Made by a program: the position numbers and the translations under genes. DNA of 36,738 nucleotides from MADRE2 sp964397015 (GTDB taxonomy: Bacteria > Desulfobacterota > Desulfobacteria > Desulfobacterales > Desulfobacteraceae): contig CAYNHL010000022.1 in NCBI GenBank assembly GCA_964397015.1, positions 1 through 36,738 of the forward strand, read 5' to 3'. The notes below the pieces were generated by a model. The model was not told where the DNA came from, ran no database searches, and saw only the letters and a list, made by a program, of their open reading frames with translations. Shown one piece after another: positions 1 to 8,026 of the stretch (position 1 is its first letter; each line of letters opens with the position of its first letter).

Positions 1-357
1 GCCAAAAAGTGCAGTTCACGCAGCGTTGTCATTACCAGCACGAGTGAGCAGCCCCCTTTTACCGTTGCCATGGGACAGGACCGGTATCCTGATGTATCGA
101 ATGCCCTGAAATCCATGTCACGGCATGTCGACAAACTCATCACATTGGATGCGACATCTCTGGCCCTGCAGGCCGGATCAGCCCAGGCCGCAAACATGGT
201 AATGCTCGGGGCGCTGGCTGGAAGCAGAATCCTGCCCATAGAAAAGAACACCTTCTGTGAAATGATTCGTACCAAAACCAAGCCGCAATTTGCTGAAATT
301 AACCTTATAGCTTTTGATCTTGGAACATTTGCTGTCAATTTTTCCAGCGGAGATTAG
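1..357 (+). CDS. iorB: Indolepyruvate ferredoxin oxidoreductase beta subunit, C-terminal part (5' end outside window)
   Basis: The reading frame is open from base 1 and ends at a stop at 355-357, so about 118 C-terminal residues are present. The segment with GSAQAANMVMLGALAG followed by a Pro-Ile-Glu stretch matches the end of the gamma/beta-type subunit of 2-oxoacid:ferredoxin oxidoreductases, closest to IorB. In that family the enzyme oxidatively decarboxylates aryl pyruvates to aryl-acetyl-CoA and reduces ferredoxin in the cytoplasm. The alpha subunit would be expected just outside the window. An internal ATG at 70 is not the real start because homology continues upstream of it. An HMGL-like gene follows after 45 bases on the same strand, so the two are probably co-transcribed. 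The subfamily call (IorB rather than another KOR/VOR gamma-type subunit) is moderately sure. Confidence 0.75.
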   Translation, partial: AKKCSSRSVVITSTSEQPPFTVAMGQDRYPDVSNALKSMSRHVDKLITLDATSLALQAGSAQAANMVMLGALAGSRILPIEKNTFCEMIRTKTKPQFAEINLIAFDLGTFAVNFSSGD

Positions 358-402
358 ATTCATGATAAAATCAAGCGTTACTGCCACAGGTTTTACAATC
401 AT

Positions 403-1404
403 ATGAAAAGACTTGACCTGCCTGGAAAAATTACGATCCATGACACCACTGTCAGGGAAGGATTGCAGCGGGAAGAGCGGTTGATTCCGACCGATGCCAA
501 GCTGTGGCTGGTCAAACAGCTTGTCAAAGCCGGTTTCAAACGACTTGAAGTGACCAACTTTGCAAGTCCCAGCCGGCTGCCCCAGTTTGCCGATGCAGAA
601 AACCTGTTACGGCTGATCAAGACTGACCGCTCACTGATTCCTCATCTGCCCGGCATAGAATTTTCGGCTGTCACCATCAATCAAAAAGCCGTGGATCGGG
701 CGCTGGCAGCACACAGGGAAGGAACCGGGCCGGAGAGAATCCTTCTGGTTATATCTGTCAGTGAAGCCTATCAGCTGGCCAATACAGGCATGACAATCGA
801 TGAATACTGGAAAATGGCCGAAACTTGTATCAAGGAGGTTAAATCCTCGGGCATAAAGGTTTGCGGGGTGATCAACGGCATCTGGGGGTGTCCCAAAACC
901 GGAAGGACAGAAATGAAAAAAGCCTCTGCCTTTTCCCGGCGATGGCTGCAGATGGGTGCTGATGATATCGAACATGCGGATCACGACGGATCGGCCACGC
1001 CGGAAAAAATATATGCCTATTTTTCCACAGTGCTGGATGCGATGCCTGATCCGGAAAAACATGTCGCCCATTTCCATTCGACCCGGGGATGGGGAATGGC
1101 AAACGTACTGGCCGCCATGCAGGCCGGTATCACCCATTTTGAATCGACCCTGGGAGGTATCGGCGGACAGCCTGCCAACTTCGTTGATGGCGTTCCGGTG
1201 GCCGGTACCGGTGACTATTATCACAAAGATCCCGGACTCTCGGGTCTTGTCTCAACTGAGGATCTGGCAGTGATGCTGGATGAGATGAAAATTGAAACAG
1301 GCCTGGACATAGATACGGTGCTCTCAACCGGAGGAATGGTCGAAAGGATTGTCGGCCGGCGCCTCCGGTCTGAATGCATTCATTCAGGACGTATTGCGGA
1401 ATGA
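403..1404 (+). CDS. HMG-CoA lyase-like (DRE-TIM metallolyase family) protein with altered catalytic residues
   Basis: A 333-residue TIM-barrel protein of the HMGL-like family. Seen: the barrel-opening motif HDTTVREGLQ (His13-Asp14), the metal-binding pair His223-x-His225 in HFHSTRGWGMAN, and the glycine loop GGIGGQPAN at about 252-259. In bona fide HMG-CoA lyase the opening motif begins Arg-Asp, and the loop carries the catalytic Cys (GLGGCPY). Here these are His13 and Gln256, and the later metal-ligand Asn also appears to be replaced. The fold and metal site look intact, but standard HMG-CoA lyase activity is doubtful. A related acyl-CoA or 2-oxoacid aldolase/lyase reaction is possible. The gene follows iorB by 45 bp, suggesting a role in amino-acid or organic-acid catabolism. 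No strong Shine-Dalgarno precedes the ATG at 403. Its 3' end overlaps the convergent DUF3786 gene by 25 bp. Confidence 0.75.
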   Translation: MKRLDLPGKITIHDTTVREGLQREERLIPTDAKLWLVKQLVKAGFKRLEVTNFASPSRLPQFADAENLLRLIKTDRSLIPHLPGIEFSAVTINQKAVDRALAAHREGTGPERILLVISVSEAYQLANTGMTIDEYWKMAETCIKEVKSSGIKVCGVINGIWGCPKTGRTEMKKASAFSRRWLQMGADDIEHADHDGSATPEKIYAYFSTVLDAMPDPEKHVAHFHSTRGWGMANVLAAMQAGITHFESTLGGIGGQPANFVDGVPVAGTGDYYHKDPGLSGLVSTEDLAVMLDEMKIETGLDIDTVLSTGGMVERIVGRRLRSECIHSGRIAE

Positions 1405-1997
1405 AGCCGCAGCCGTGCGGCCAGCTGGGCACCGAGCATGGCTATACACTCCGCATCGAGATATTTTTCCGTACGAGATTCAAACAGGACTGAGCAACCT
1501 GCAGGAAATTCATCATCCGCATCATTGAAAAGCAGGATCATCCCAGCCTTTGGCAGCGCCCTGAACTCGAACGACAGGTCATAGGCCGCGTCAACTTCTG
1601 GATGAACACCCCCGAGTGCGGTACAAGCCGATTTCAAATCAGCCTGTCTGCCGGCAAAATGTCCTGAAACCGCCTTTTCAATATCGTTGCCAAAATAGGT
1701 TGTCAATGGCCCGGAATCCTTGAAATCCCTGAAAGAAACCCAGTCCCCTGGCTTAAAAGCTTTTTCAGGGCACATCAATATGTACCTGCTGAGGATGACA
1801 ATAATATCAAAACCCGGTCTTTTACCAAGGCTGTCCACGATACTGTCCCGGGTGATGGTAAAGGACTCATCGAAAAGGTCGATCTCAAGCTTTCCATCAC
1901 CGTACCTGCCCCCGAGGGGACCTGCTGAGTCAGCAAGGGAAAGCCTGCCTATCTGCTCCATGTAATACCGGTATGTCTGTTGAAATACGCTTCCCAT
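1380..1997 (-). CDS. DUF3786 family protein
   Basis: About 205 residues, cytoplasmic, no signal peptide. The C-terminal half carries the features I associate with DUF3786: a LLFNDADDEFPAGCSVLFES segment followed by YLDAECIAMLG. The family is found mainly in anaerobes and has no established function to my knowledge. I place the start at the ATG at 1997 because AGGAGG lies 7 bases upstream (2005-2010). A TTG at 2015 would also be in frame but lies inside the upstream gene's stop region. It is the last gene of a minus-strand set after the hybrid kinase and the EAL-HDOD gene, whose stop is 14 bp upstream of this start. The 3' end overlaps the convergent HMGL-like gene. Confidence 0.7.
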   Translation of the reverse strand: MGSVFQQTYRYYMEQIGRLSLADSAGPLGGRYGDGKLEIDLFDESFTITRDSIVDSLGKRPGFDIIVILSRYILMCPEKAFKPGDWVSFRDFKDSGPLTTYFGNDIEKAVSGHFAGRQADLKSACTALGGVHPEVDAAYDLSFEFRALPKAGMILLFNDADDEFPAGCSVLFESRTEKYLDAECIAMLGAQLAARLRLHSAIRPE

Positions 1998-2011
1998 GAG
2001 ATTGCCTCCTG

Positions 2012-3247
2012 TCAATTCTTTTTTCCCGAAGTGCTGGCAGACAAAAGGGAATCCGCCATCTTCAAAGAGTCCAGATAAAATCCCGGAAGCTTGTCTTCAA
2101 TCCCTTTATCTGCAATTTCATTGAGCAGCCTGCTTTCCCAGTTTCCCTGTTCAAACATCTGAATCGTATTCAAGATCCGGTTGAAATCTTTGTCATGGCC
2201 TGTCAAGGCGGTTTTCATTTTTGCAGGCAGCCGGATCTGGTTGATGATATCTTCCATGGACCGGTCCAGCATGGCATCCAAAAGCGAAAACAACCCGAGG
2301 GTGAACAACTCTTCGGCCAGGTACCGTTCACTGAGCTCCCCGGCCAGGTGTTCGCACATCCTTGCCCTGACAATTGACTGACGGATCAGTTCATCGGGCT
2401 TGTTCTCACAAAAATCGGACGTAACGACTACATTCAAAAATTTTTTCAGCTCAGAGGTTCCAAGAAAGACAATCGCATCCTTGAGGGTACTTATGGGATT
2501 AGGCCGTTTGAAATAGGCTGAATTTATGAATTTAATCAATTTGTAGGATATGGAAACATCCTGTTTTACAAGCTTTTCTATTTTTTCCAGGTCAATTTCC
2601 GTTCTGGAAATTTCATGAATCAGCTTTATTTTTGCGATCTTGTTTGCGGAAATTTCTTTTTTTGAAAGCACTTCGGGCTTTGAAAAAAAATAGCCCTGAA
2701 ACAGGGTAAATCCCATTTCCGAGGCTTCCCGGAATTCTTCATGGGTTTCCACTTTCTCTGCCAGCAGCACTGTTTTCCAGCGGGATTTGATATCTTGAAC
2801 AATTTCGCCCAGGCTCTCCAGGGGTGTTGCACGAATATCGAACTTGATTATTCTGCACAGATCCATCATGGGCTCGAATCGTTCATGATATACAAAATCA
2901 TCCAGGGCGATGCGGAACCCCTTTGCCCTGATCTCCTTGAGAGCATCGATCACGGAATCATCCGGCTCGATATTCTCAAGCACTTCGATAATGATATGCT
3001 CAACGGGAAAAAGAAGAGGAATTCTCTGGACGATCAATTTCCTGGTAAAATTGACCAGTCCCGGTTTATTTCTCAAAAGTTCCTTTAACTCAAAAGAAAA
3101 AAAGATGTTGGACAAAATTGCCGATGAGGCAATATCCCCGTCAATATCAGGAAATATATTTTCAAGCCCGTTCCTGAATAAAAGTTCGTAACCGAATATT
3201 TTTTTTCGACTGTCAAACACGGGCTGGCGTGCAACAAATATTTCCAT
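2012..3247 (-). CDS. EAL-HDOD signalling protein (YuxH-like)
   Basis: 411 residues. The N-terminal EAL-like domain (about 1-200) has the YuxH-type variant YELLFR in place of EALLR, then VNFT, IEVLE, ALDDF, IKFD, LLAEKVET and LFQGYFF. Many metal- and substrate-site acidic residues are kept, but the signature itself is degenerate. Phosphodiesterase activity on c-di-GMP is therefore uncertain, and the domain may only bind ligand. The HDOD domain (about 200-400, starting near IKLIHEIS and containing SYKLIKFINSAYF and AIVFLG) is usually a protein-interaction module in signalling proteins. No membrane segments are seen. The gene starts 17 bp downstream of the hybrid kinase stop, so a kinase-to-effector pathway is plausible. 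The ATG at 3247 has a GGGGATAT stretch upstream as a weak ribosome site. Confidence 0.85.
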   Translation of the reverse strand: MEIFVARQPVFDSRKKIFGYELLFRNGLENIFPDIDGDIASSAILSNIFFSFELKELLRNKPGLVNFTRKLIVQRIPLLFPVEHIIIEVLENIEPDDSVIDALKEIRAKGFRIALDDFVYHERFEPMMDLCRIIKFDIRATPLESLGEIVQDIKSRWKTVLLAEKVETHEEFREASEMGFTLFQGYFFSKPEVLSKKEISANKIAKIKLIHEISRTEIDLEKIEKLVKQDVSISYKLIKFINSAYFKRPNPISTLKDAIVFLGTSELKKFLNVVVTSDFCENKPDELIRQSIVRARMCEHLAGELSERYLAEELFTLGLFSLLDAMLDRSMEDIINQIRLPAKMKTALTGHDKDFNRILNTIQMFEQGNWESRLLNEIADKGIEDKLPGFYLDSLKMADSLLSASTSGKKN

Positions 3248-3264
3248 GATATCAATATCCCCGG

Positions 3265-5790
3265 TTATTCTTCCAGGACCTCCCTGATTTTTTTTGCAAG
3301 ATCTTCCATGGAAAAAGGCTTCTGCAGTAAATGCATTTTTTTGTCAAGGACACCCTGGTGCGCTATAACATTGGCTGTGTACCCGGAAATAAAGACAGTT
3401 TTTATACCGGGACAAATGGCTGTCATTTTTTCGGCAAGAAGCCTGCCGTTCATTTCCGGCATGACCACGTCTGTTATAAGCATGTGGAAAGAACCTGTGT
3501 GATTTTCTGCTATCTCTATGGCACGGCCCGGTTTATCAGCTGCAAACGGAGTGTAATTAAGGCTTTCAAGCATTGACTGCAGCATTTCCAGAATCGTGGA
3601 TTCGTCTTCCACTATCAGGATGTTTTCTTTATTACCCAACGGCATGGGCGAAGTCGTCTTTTCCGTTATCCTGTCAGGCACACCAGTGTGCCGGGGCAGA
3701 TAGACCCTGAAGGTGCTTCCCTGTCCGGGTTCACTGTAGACATTTATAAAGCCTTTATTCTGCCTGACTATGCCGTAAACAGTTGACAACCCGAGGCCTG
3801 TACCTTTTCCAGGTTTTTTTGTGGTAAAAAAGGGTTCGAACAGATTGTTCTGTATTTTCCTGTCCATGCCGCTGCCGTTGTCACTGACTGCCAGAAGGAC
3901 ATAATCGCCTGGAACAAATCCGGCGTGAGTATCGCAATATGCCTGGTCAAAGACAGTTGTTCCGGTTTCTATTATGATTCTGCCTACACCTGCAATGGCA
4001 TCCCTTGCATTCACACAAAGGTTGGCCAGGATCTGGTCGATTTGAGAGGGATCCATTTCAACGATGCTCTCATCTTCAGCAGGTTCCCAGACCAGCTCGA
4101 TATCTTCACCTATGAGCCGGCCCAGCATTTTAAGCATGTTTTCCACAACGTTATTGATATCAAGCATTTTGGGGTAAATGGTCTGCTTTCTTGCAAATGC
4201 CAGTAATTGACGCGTTATCCCAGCAGATCTCTTAGCGGCATTGTGGATCTGGACAAGATCCTTGTACAGTTTGTCTTCCTGGTCTATTTTGTTCAGGGCC
4301 AGTTCTGCATGACCGGAAATAACGCCCAGCATATTGTTGAAATCATGGGCCACACCGCCGGCAAGCGTTCCGACTGCTTCCATTTTCTGGGCCTGGCGAA
4401 GCTGTTCTTCCATTTTCCTGTGCTCCGTAATGTCGATTGCCACCTGGAGCTTTACAGTGCGGCCGTCAGTCCATTTAATCGCCCTGTCATGGTTGACATA
4501 GAATTTACCGGTAACAGGATTGTGGTCCTCCCATATATAGACACCTGTGGGATTTTTATTTTCATCTACCAGTCTATCGCTGGTGCAGTGAGGACAGGGC
4601 CCGGATACATTCCTGAAAGACTTCCAGCAGAGTTCTCCGGTGCTGTCTTTACCGAAACTTGCTATCATGTGCCTGTTCATGAAAATAATTTCATTAGTAT
4701 CCATATCAGCCACATAGATGCTGGCATCGATACTGTTCAAGATCGCTATCAGTCTTTCATGGGATTCTTTCAGCCTTATTTCGGACTGCTTTTCCCTGCT
4801 GATATCCCTCAAGTGTTCAATAACCTGAACAATTTCGTTATTTTCGTCAAGTACGGGATAAGCCCTGACATCAAGCCATTTGCCAATGTCTGCGACATAT
4901 TTTTGAACCTGGGCCGGTTTTCTGGTTTCGTAGACTTCAGCAGTGGCGCAGACACGGCAGGGTGACACGCGGCCGATCAATTCATAGCATTTTTTTCCGA
5001 TTGCGTTTTCAGGGGTCAAGCCAAGAAACTCATAGCCTGCCGTGTTGTATCGTATGATCGTGTGGTTTTTGTCCTGAACACCTATAACATCGGGAATGCT
5101 GTCAAGCACCGCTTCAGTAAAAGTGATGGATTCGTCCAGCACCTTTTTCACCCGGTTTTTTTCCTGGATCTCCTGCACAATTTCTTTTGAATGCTCCTGA
5201 ATCCTGCTTGAATACAAAGCGTTCTGAAGTGCAACCGCGATCTGGCTTGCCGCGGTTTCCAGGAGAGCGGCATGATTACGAAAATCATATTCGAAGGCTG
5301 ATGCCAGGCCCAGTAAACCGATAACCTCATCGTCAATGCAAAGGGGCAATGCTGCAAACGAAACCAGGCCTGCCTTTTTGCATTCTTTCCAGGTACACCT
5401 TTCATCTTTATGGATGTTGAGGGCATAAACAGCCTGTTTTTCTTCGACAGCCATTCCGCACAGGCACTGCCCTACTTTGTGAGGTCCCTCAAGATCGTGA
5501 TAAAATTTATGCTGTTCACATTTTTGTGATATCAAATGCAGCTGGTCCTGTTTTCTCAAAAAAAAGATCACAAGATCAGCGGACACGATATCAAACATTC
5601 CATGAACGGCTTCCCGGGCGACACCATCTATGAAAAGCGTTCTGCTGAGTCTATCTCCAAGGGATTTGAGAAAAACCATTTCACGAAGCTTCTGCTGAAG
5701 ATCTTCTTTGGTTTGCCTCAACCTGGAGTTCTCTGTCTCAAGAGCACGAATTTGCTGCAACAGCGCTTCCCGGGTTGAATTTTCGGCCAT
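3265..5790 (-). CDS. Soluble hybrid sensor histidine kinase: GAF-PAS-PAS-HisKA-HATPase-REC
   Basis: 841 residues from the ATG at 5790, which has GAGG six bases upstream; an ATG at 5805 would add five residues. Order (numbering from 5805): coiled coil 5-50; GAF about 55-195; coiled coil; PAS 1 about 228-340; PAS 2 about 350-465; HisKA with phospho-His487 in GGVAHDFNNML; HATPase with an N-box (LCVNARDAI), DNGSGM and GKGTGLGLSTVYGIV; REC about 727-846 with phospho-acceptor Asp779 in ITDVVMP and Lys829 in LQKP. There are no membrane spans, so it senses an internal signal. Each PAS domain has a Pro-Cys-x-x-Cys motif (Cys283/286 and Cys404/407), which could bind a metal or form a disulfide. The C-terminal receiver suggests a phosphorelay. 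Downstream are the EAL-HDOD and DUF3786 genes, probably in one operon. Confidence 0.9.
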   Translation of the reverse strand: MAENSTREALLQQIRALETENSRLRQTKEDLQQKLREMVFLKSLGDRLSRTLFIDGVAREAVHGMFDIVSADLVIFFLRKQDQLHLISQKCEQHKFYHDLEGPHKVGQCLCGMAVEEKQAVYALNIHKDERCTWKECKKAGLVSFAALPLCIDDEVIGLLGLASAFEYDFRNHAALLETAASQIAVALQNALYSSRIQEHSKEIVQEIQEKNRVKKVLDESITFTEAVLDSIPDVIGVQDKNHTIIRYNTAGYEFLGLTPENAIGKKCYELIGRVSPCRVCATAEVYETRKPAQVQKYVADIGKWLDVRAYPVLDENNEIVQVIEHLRDISREKQSEIRLKESHERLIAILNSIDASIYVADMDTNEIIFMNRHMIASFGKDSTGELCWKSFRNVSGPCPHCTSDRLVDENKNPTGVYIWEDHNPVTGKFYVNHDRAIKWTDGRTVKLQVAIDITEHRKMEEQLRQAQKMEAVGTLAGGVAHDFNNMLGVISGHAELALNKIDQEDKLYKDLVQIHNAAKRSAGITRQLLAFARKQTIYPKMLDINNVVENMLKMLGRLIGEDIELVWEPAEDESIVEMDPSQIDQILANLCVNARDAIAGVGRIIIETGTTVFDQAYCDTHAGFVPGDYVLLAVSDNGSGMDRKIQNNLFEPFFTTKKPGKGTGLGLSTVYGIVRQNKGFINVYSEPGQGSTFRVYLPRHTGVPDRITEKTTSPMPLGNKENILIVEDESTILEMLQSMLESLNYTPFAADKPGRAIEIAENHTGSFHMLITDVVMPEMNGRLLAEKMTAICPGIKTVFISGYTANVIAHQGVLDKKMHLLQKPFSMEDLAKKIREVLEE

Positions 5791-5877
5791 GAAAATCCTC
5801 GACATATTTTTTCAATCCTGGTCCTGTGACGCAAGCCGGAATTGAATACCAAAATCAAATAATGACAGATGTTTAGT

Positions 5878-5906
5878 TAAATAACACCATTGTCTTGCCT
5901 GGTCAA
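5878..5906 (-). promoter_or_regulatory. Candidate sigma-70 promoter for the hybrid kinase operon
   Basis: Read on the minus strand: TTGACC (5906-5901), a 17-base spacer, then TATTTA (5883-5878). The -35 matches 5 of 6, the -10 matches 3 of 6, and the spacing is ideal. It lies about 75-90 bases upstream of the kinase start. Confidence 0.4.
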
Positions 5907-5954
5907 GTTCATGATTGTCAGTTTTTTGTCTGAATCAAACATGACGATAGCTAC

Positions 5955-5983
5955 TTGACAAAAAAGTCTTCCAAATTTAGTAT
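5955..5983 (+). promoter_or_regulatory. Sigma-70-type promoter for the DUF1538/PII-like/CBS operon
   Basis: TTGACA (5955-5960), a 17-base spacer, then TAGTAT (5978-5983). The -35 is a perfect consensus and the spacing is optimal. Transcription would begin near 5990, giving a leader of about 110 bases before the ATG at 6100. I see no obvious riboswitch fold in that leader. Confidence 0.6.
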
Positions 5984-6099
5984 GTTCAAGCTCTTTGTTC
6001 CCTTTTTCAGGCCCTGGCGAAACTACAAGGTCCGGCTGCCAGAAAGGATGAACTGCATATTTTCGATATTGAAAAAAGACGAAACAGAATGAAATCATT

Positions 6100-6834
6100 A
6101 TGATTTTAGCCTTTATTCTAAAAAAGATCAGAACCGCTGTAATGGACCTGCTTCCCATTATACTTGTTATCGCTTTTTTCCAGGGCGTTGTCCTGAGGCA
6201 ACCCCTTCCCCAGATGGGTGAGGTGCTTTTTGGTGCGCTCCTTGTAGTGGCGGGGCTGGTTCTGTTTGTCCAGGGTCTTGAAATGGGCCTGTTTCCAATC
6301 GGGGAATCCATGGCCTATGCCCTTGCCAGAAAAGGCAGTCTTTTCTGGCTTCTGTTGTTTTCCTTTGCACTTGGATTTTCCACCACCATTGCAGAACCTG
6401 CCCTGATTGCGGTGGCAGCTGAAGCTGCCGATATTGCAGGAAAAGGGGGGTTGATCGACCAGGATCTGAAATCCTTGAACACATATGCCCTGGGCCTGCG
6501 TATCAGTGTTGCAGTTTCCGTAGGCCTGGCCATACTCGTGGGTGTGATAAGGATTCTCAAGGGGTGGCCCATCCATTATCTTATCATAGGCGGATATGTG
6601 GTTGTCATGCTCATGACCGTTATCGCGCCCGAGGAGATAATCGGTATTGCCTATGATGCCGGCGGTGTGACCACATCCACCATAACCGTTCCCCTGGTGG
6701 CGGCCCTCGGTGTTGGACTGGCATCCAGCATCAGGGGCAGAAGCCCGCTGCTTGACGGATTTGGACTCATCGCATTTGCATCTCTTTTGCCCATGATTTT
6801 TGTAATGGGTTACGGCCTTATCATATTCAATTGA
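6100..6834 (+). CDS. DUF1538 family integral membrane protein (first of pair)
   Basis: 244 residues, almost entirely hydrophobic, with about six or seven membrane spans. It has the repeated signature shared with the next gene: QPLPQMGEVLFGALLVV near the N-terminus, GFSTTIAEPALIAVA in the middle, and AYDAGGVTTSTITVPLVAAL then LLDGFGLIAFASL near the C-terminus. The polar residues inside otherwise hydrophobic segments (Thr-Thr-x-x-Glu-Pro and Asp-Ala-Gly-Gly) suggest a substrate or ion path, so a transporter is the natural inference. The substrate is not known from the sequence. The ATG at 6100 lacks a clear Shine-Dalgarno; an internal ATG at 6139 is possible. The next gene begins 20 bp after the stop, and the PII-like and CBS genes follow in the same direction. 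Confidence 0.8.
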   Translation: MILAFILKKIRTAVMDLLPIILVIAFFQGVVLRQPLPQMGEVLFGALLVVAGLVLFVQGLEMGLFPIGESMAYALARKGSLFWLLLFSFALGFSTTIAEPALIAVAAEAADIAGKGGLIDQDLKSLNTYALGLRISVAVSVGLAILVGVIRILKGWPIHYLIIGGYVVVMLMTVIAPEEIIGIAYDAGGVTTSTITVPLVAALGVGLASSIRGRSPLLDGFGLIAFASLLPMIFVMGYGLIIFN

Positions 6835-6853
6835 CCAGAGGGGAGCACTTCAT

Positions 6854-7648
6854 TTGGAATTTTTAACGGATTTTGTAAAGGTACTTCTGGCAACTGGCAG
6901 GGATGTCCTGCCCATAATCATTTTGATCGGAGGATTTCAACTTCTGGTGCTGCGCCAGCCGATCCCCCACCTGGGCAGGGTCATCGTGGGCGGCGTATAC
7001 GTGGTCATAGGGCTTGCCCTGTTTCTGTCAGGTCTTGAAAAAGCCCTGTTCCCCCTGGGAAAAATCATGGCAGCCCAGCTGTCCGATTCGCTTTTTATCT
7101 ACGGAACACCTGACCAGCCTCCCGTGGCAGACTGGACCGCCTATGGTTGGATTTATCTTTTTGCAGCCATGATCGGATTTGCCACCACCATTGCAGAACC
7201 TTCCCTGATTGCCGTGGCCTACAAGGCCAGTGAGGTATCAATGGGGACCATCAGCCAGTGGGGACTGAGAATAACGGTCGCCATAGGTGTGTCCGTTGGA
7301 ATCAGTCTCGGCACCTTCCGCATTGTCACAGGCACCCCCCTTTACCTGTACATCCTAGTGGGATATGTCATGGTTATTTTACTGACCCTTGTATCCCCGA
7401 AAAATATCATCGCTCTGGCCTATGATTCAGGCGGAGTTACCACATCAACAGTTACCGTTCCCCTGGTGGCGGCCCTGGGCCTTGGACTGGCATCTACCGT
7501 GCCGGGCCGTAATCCCGCCCTGGACGGATTCGGACTCATTGCCTTTGCCAGCCTGTTCCCGATCATATCGGTTCTGGGATATGCCCGGCTGGCCGTATGG
7601 ATAACCCATCGTAAAACCAGAAAAGCGGAGAAAACCTATGCGGTTTAA
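6854..7648 (+). CDS. DUF1538 family integral membrane protein (second of pair)
   Basis: 264 residues with the same signature segments as its upstream neighbour: QPIPHLGRVIVGG, GFATTIAEPSLIAVAYKAS, AYDSGGVTTSTVTVPLVAAL and LDGFGLIAFASLFPI. The pair is clearly paralogous and probably forms a heteromeric membrane complex. The start is a TTG at 6854 with GAGGGGAG nine bases upstream; no ATG fits as well because the homology begins at the first residues. The last 11 bases overlap the start of the PII-like gene, which implies translational coupling and a fixed stoichiometry with that regulator. Transport is inferred, not shown. The C-terminus is short and basic (HRKTRKAEK), probably cytoplasmic. 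Confidence 0.8.
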   Translation: MEFLTDFVKVLLATGRDVLPIIILIGGFQLLVLRQPIPHLGRVIVGGVYVVIGLALFLSGLEKALFPLGKIMAAQLSDSLFIYGTPDQPPVADWTAYGWIYLFAAMIGFATTIAEPSLIAVAYKASEVSMGTISQWGLRITVAIGVSVGISLGTFRIVTGTPLYLYILVGYVMVILLTLVSPKNIIALAYDSGGVTTSTVTVPLVAALGLGLASTVPGRNPALDGFGLIAFASLFPIISVLGYARLAVWITHRKTRKAEKTYAV

Positions 7649-7985
7649 ACTCATTTTATCCACAGTAAAAGCAGAAATTACCGACAAGATTGTCGATGCC
7701 GTCAAAAAAGAGGGTGCTACGGGCGCCACAATCATTCCCGCCAGGGGGACCGGCATAAAGGAAGCAAAAACTTTTTTCGGCCTGACCCTGGAAGCCCAGA
7801 CCGATATTATAATGCTCCTGGCTGAAGAACACGTTGCAGAAAAACTGCTGACCGTTATAAAAACAGCCGGAGAATTCGGCAAACCCGGTACCGGCATTGC
7901 CTTTATCCTGCCGGTCGAGAACGTGGTCGGCCTGGAAAGCCAGATGGAAAAATTTAAACAAAAGGCCCGGGACAGTTACCTGTAA
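7638..7985 (+). CDS. PII-like nitrogen-regulator family protein
   Basis: 115 residues with the ferredoxin-like PII pattern: an N-terminal strand FKLILSTV, a GATGATIIPARGTG turn where PII has its T-loop base, and GKPGTGIAFILPVENVVGL corresponding to the PII B-loop/C-terminal strand. The T-loop is short and lacks the uridylylated Tyr of GlnB/GlnK, so regulation by GlnD is unlikely. PII-like trimers typically bind adenyl nucleotides and contact a membrane partner. The start overlaps the second DUF1538 gene by 11 bp, with GGAG upstream, so the probable partner is the DUF1538 pair. A CBS-pair protein follows, giving a second possible adenylate sensor in the same operon. Confidence 0.8.
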   Translation: MRFKLILSTVKAEITDKIVDAVKKEGATGATIIPARGTGIKEAKTFFGLTLEAQTDIIMLLAEEHVAEKLLTVIKTAGEFGKPGTGIAFILPVENVVGLESQMEKFKQKARDSYL

Positions 7986-8026
7986 CTGCTCTATCAGCTT
8001 ATCACAATTTTTAAGAAAGGCTATTT

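Larger units (their letters stand above)
5791..6099. other. Divergent intergenic region between the hybrid kinase and the DUF1538 operon
   Basis: About 309 bases with no convincing gene. It contains a rightward and a leftward sigma-70-like promoter, listed separately. It is AT-rich near 5860-5885 and 5960-5985. I see no tRNA, repeat or riboswitch-like fold in it. Confidence 0.6.

Noticed and set aside
4207..4965. 252-codon plus-strand open frame
   Set aside because: It is fully antisense to the PAS region of the hybrid kinase, whose motifs are unmistakable, and it has no ribosome site or family pattern.
5877..6311. 144-codon minus-strand open frame over the start of the first DUF1538 gene
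   Set aside because: Low-complexity Ser/Thr/Pro/Arg composition typical of a shadow frame, and it covers a good rightward promoter.
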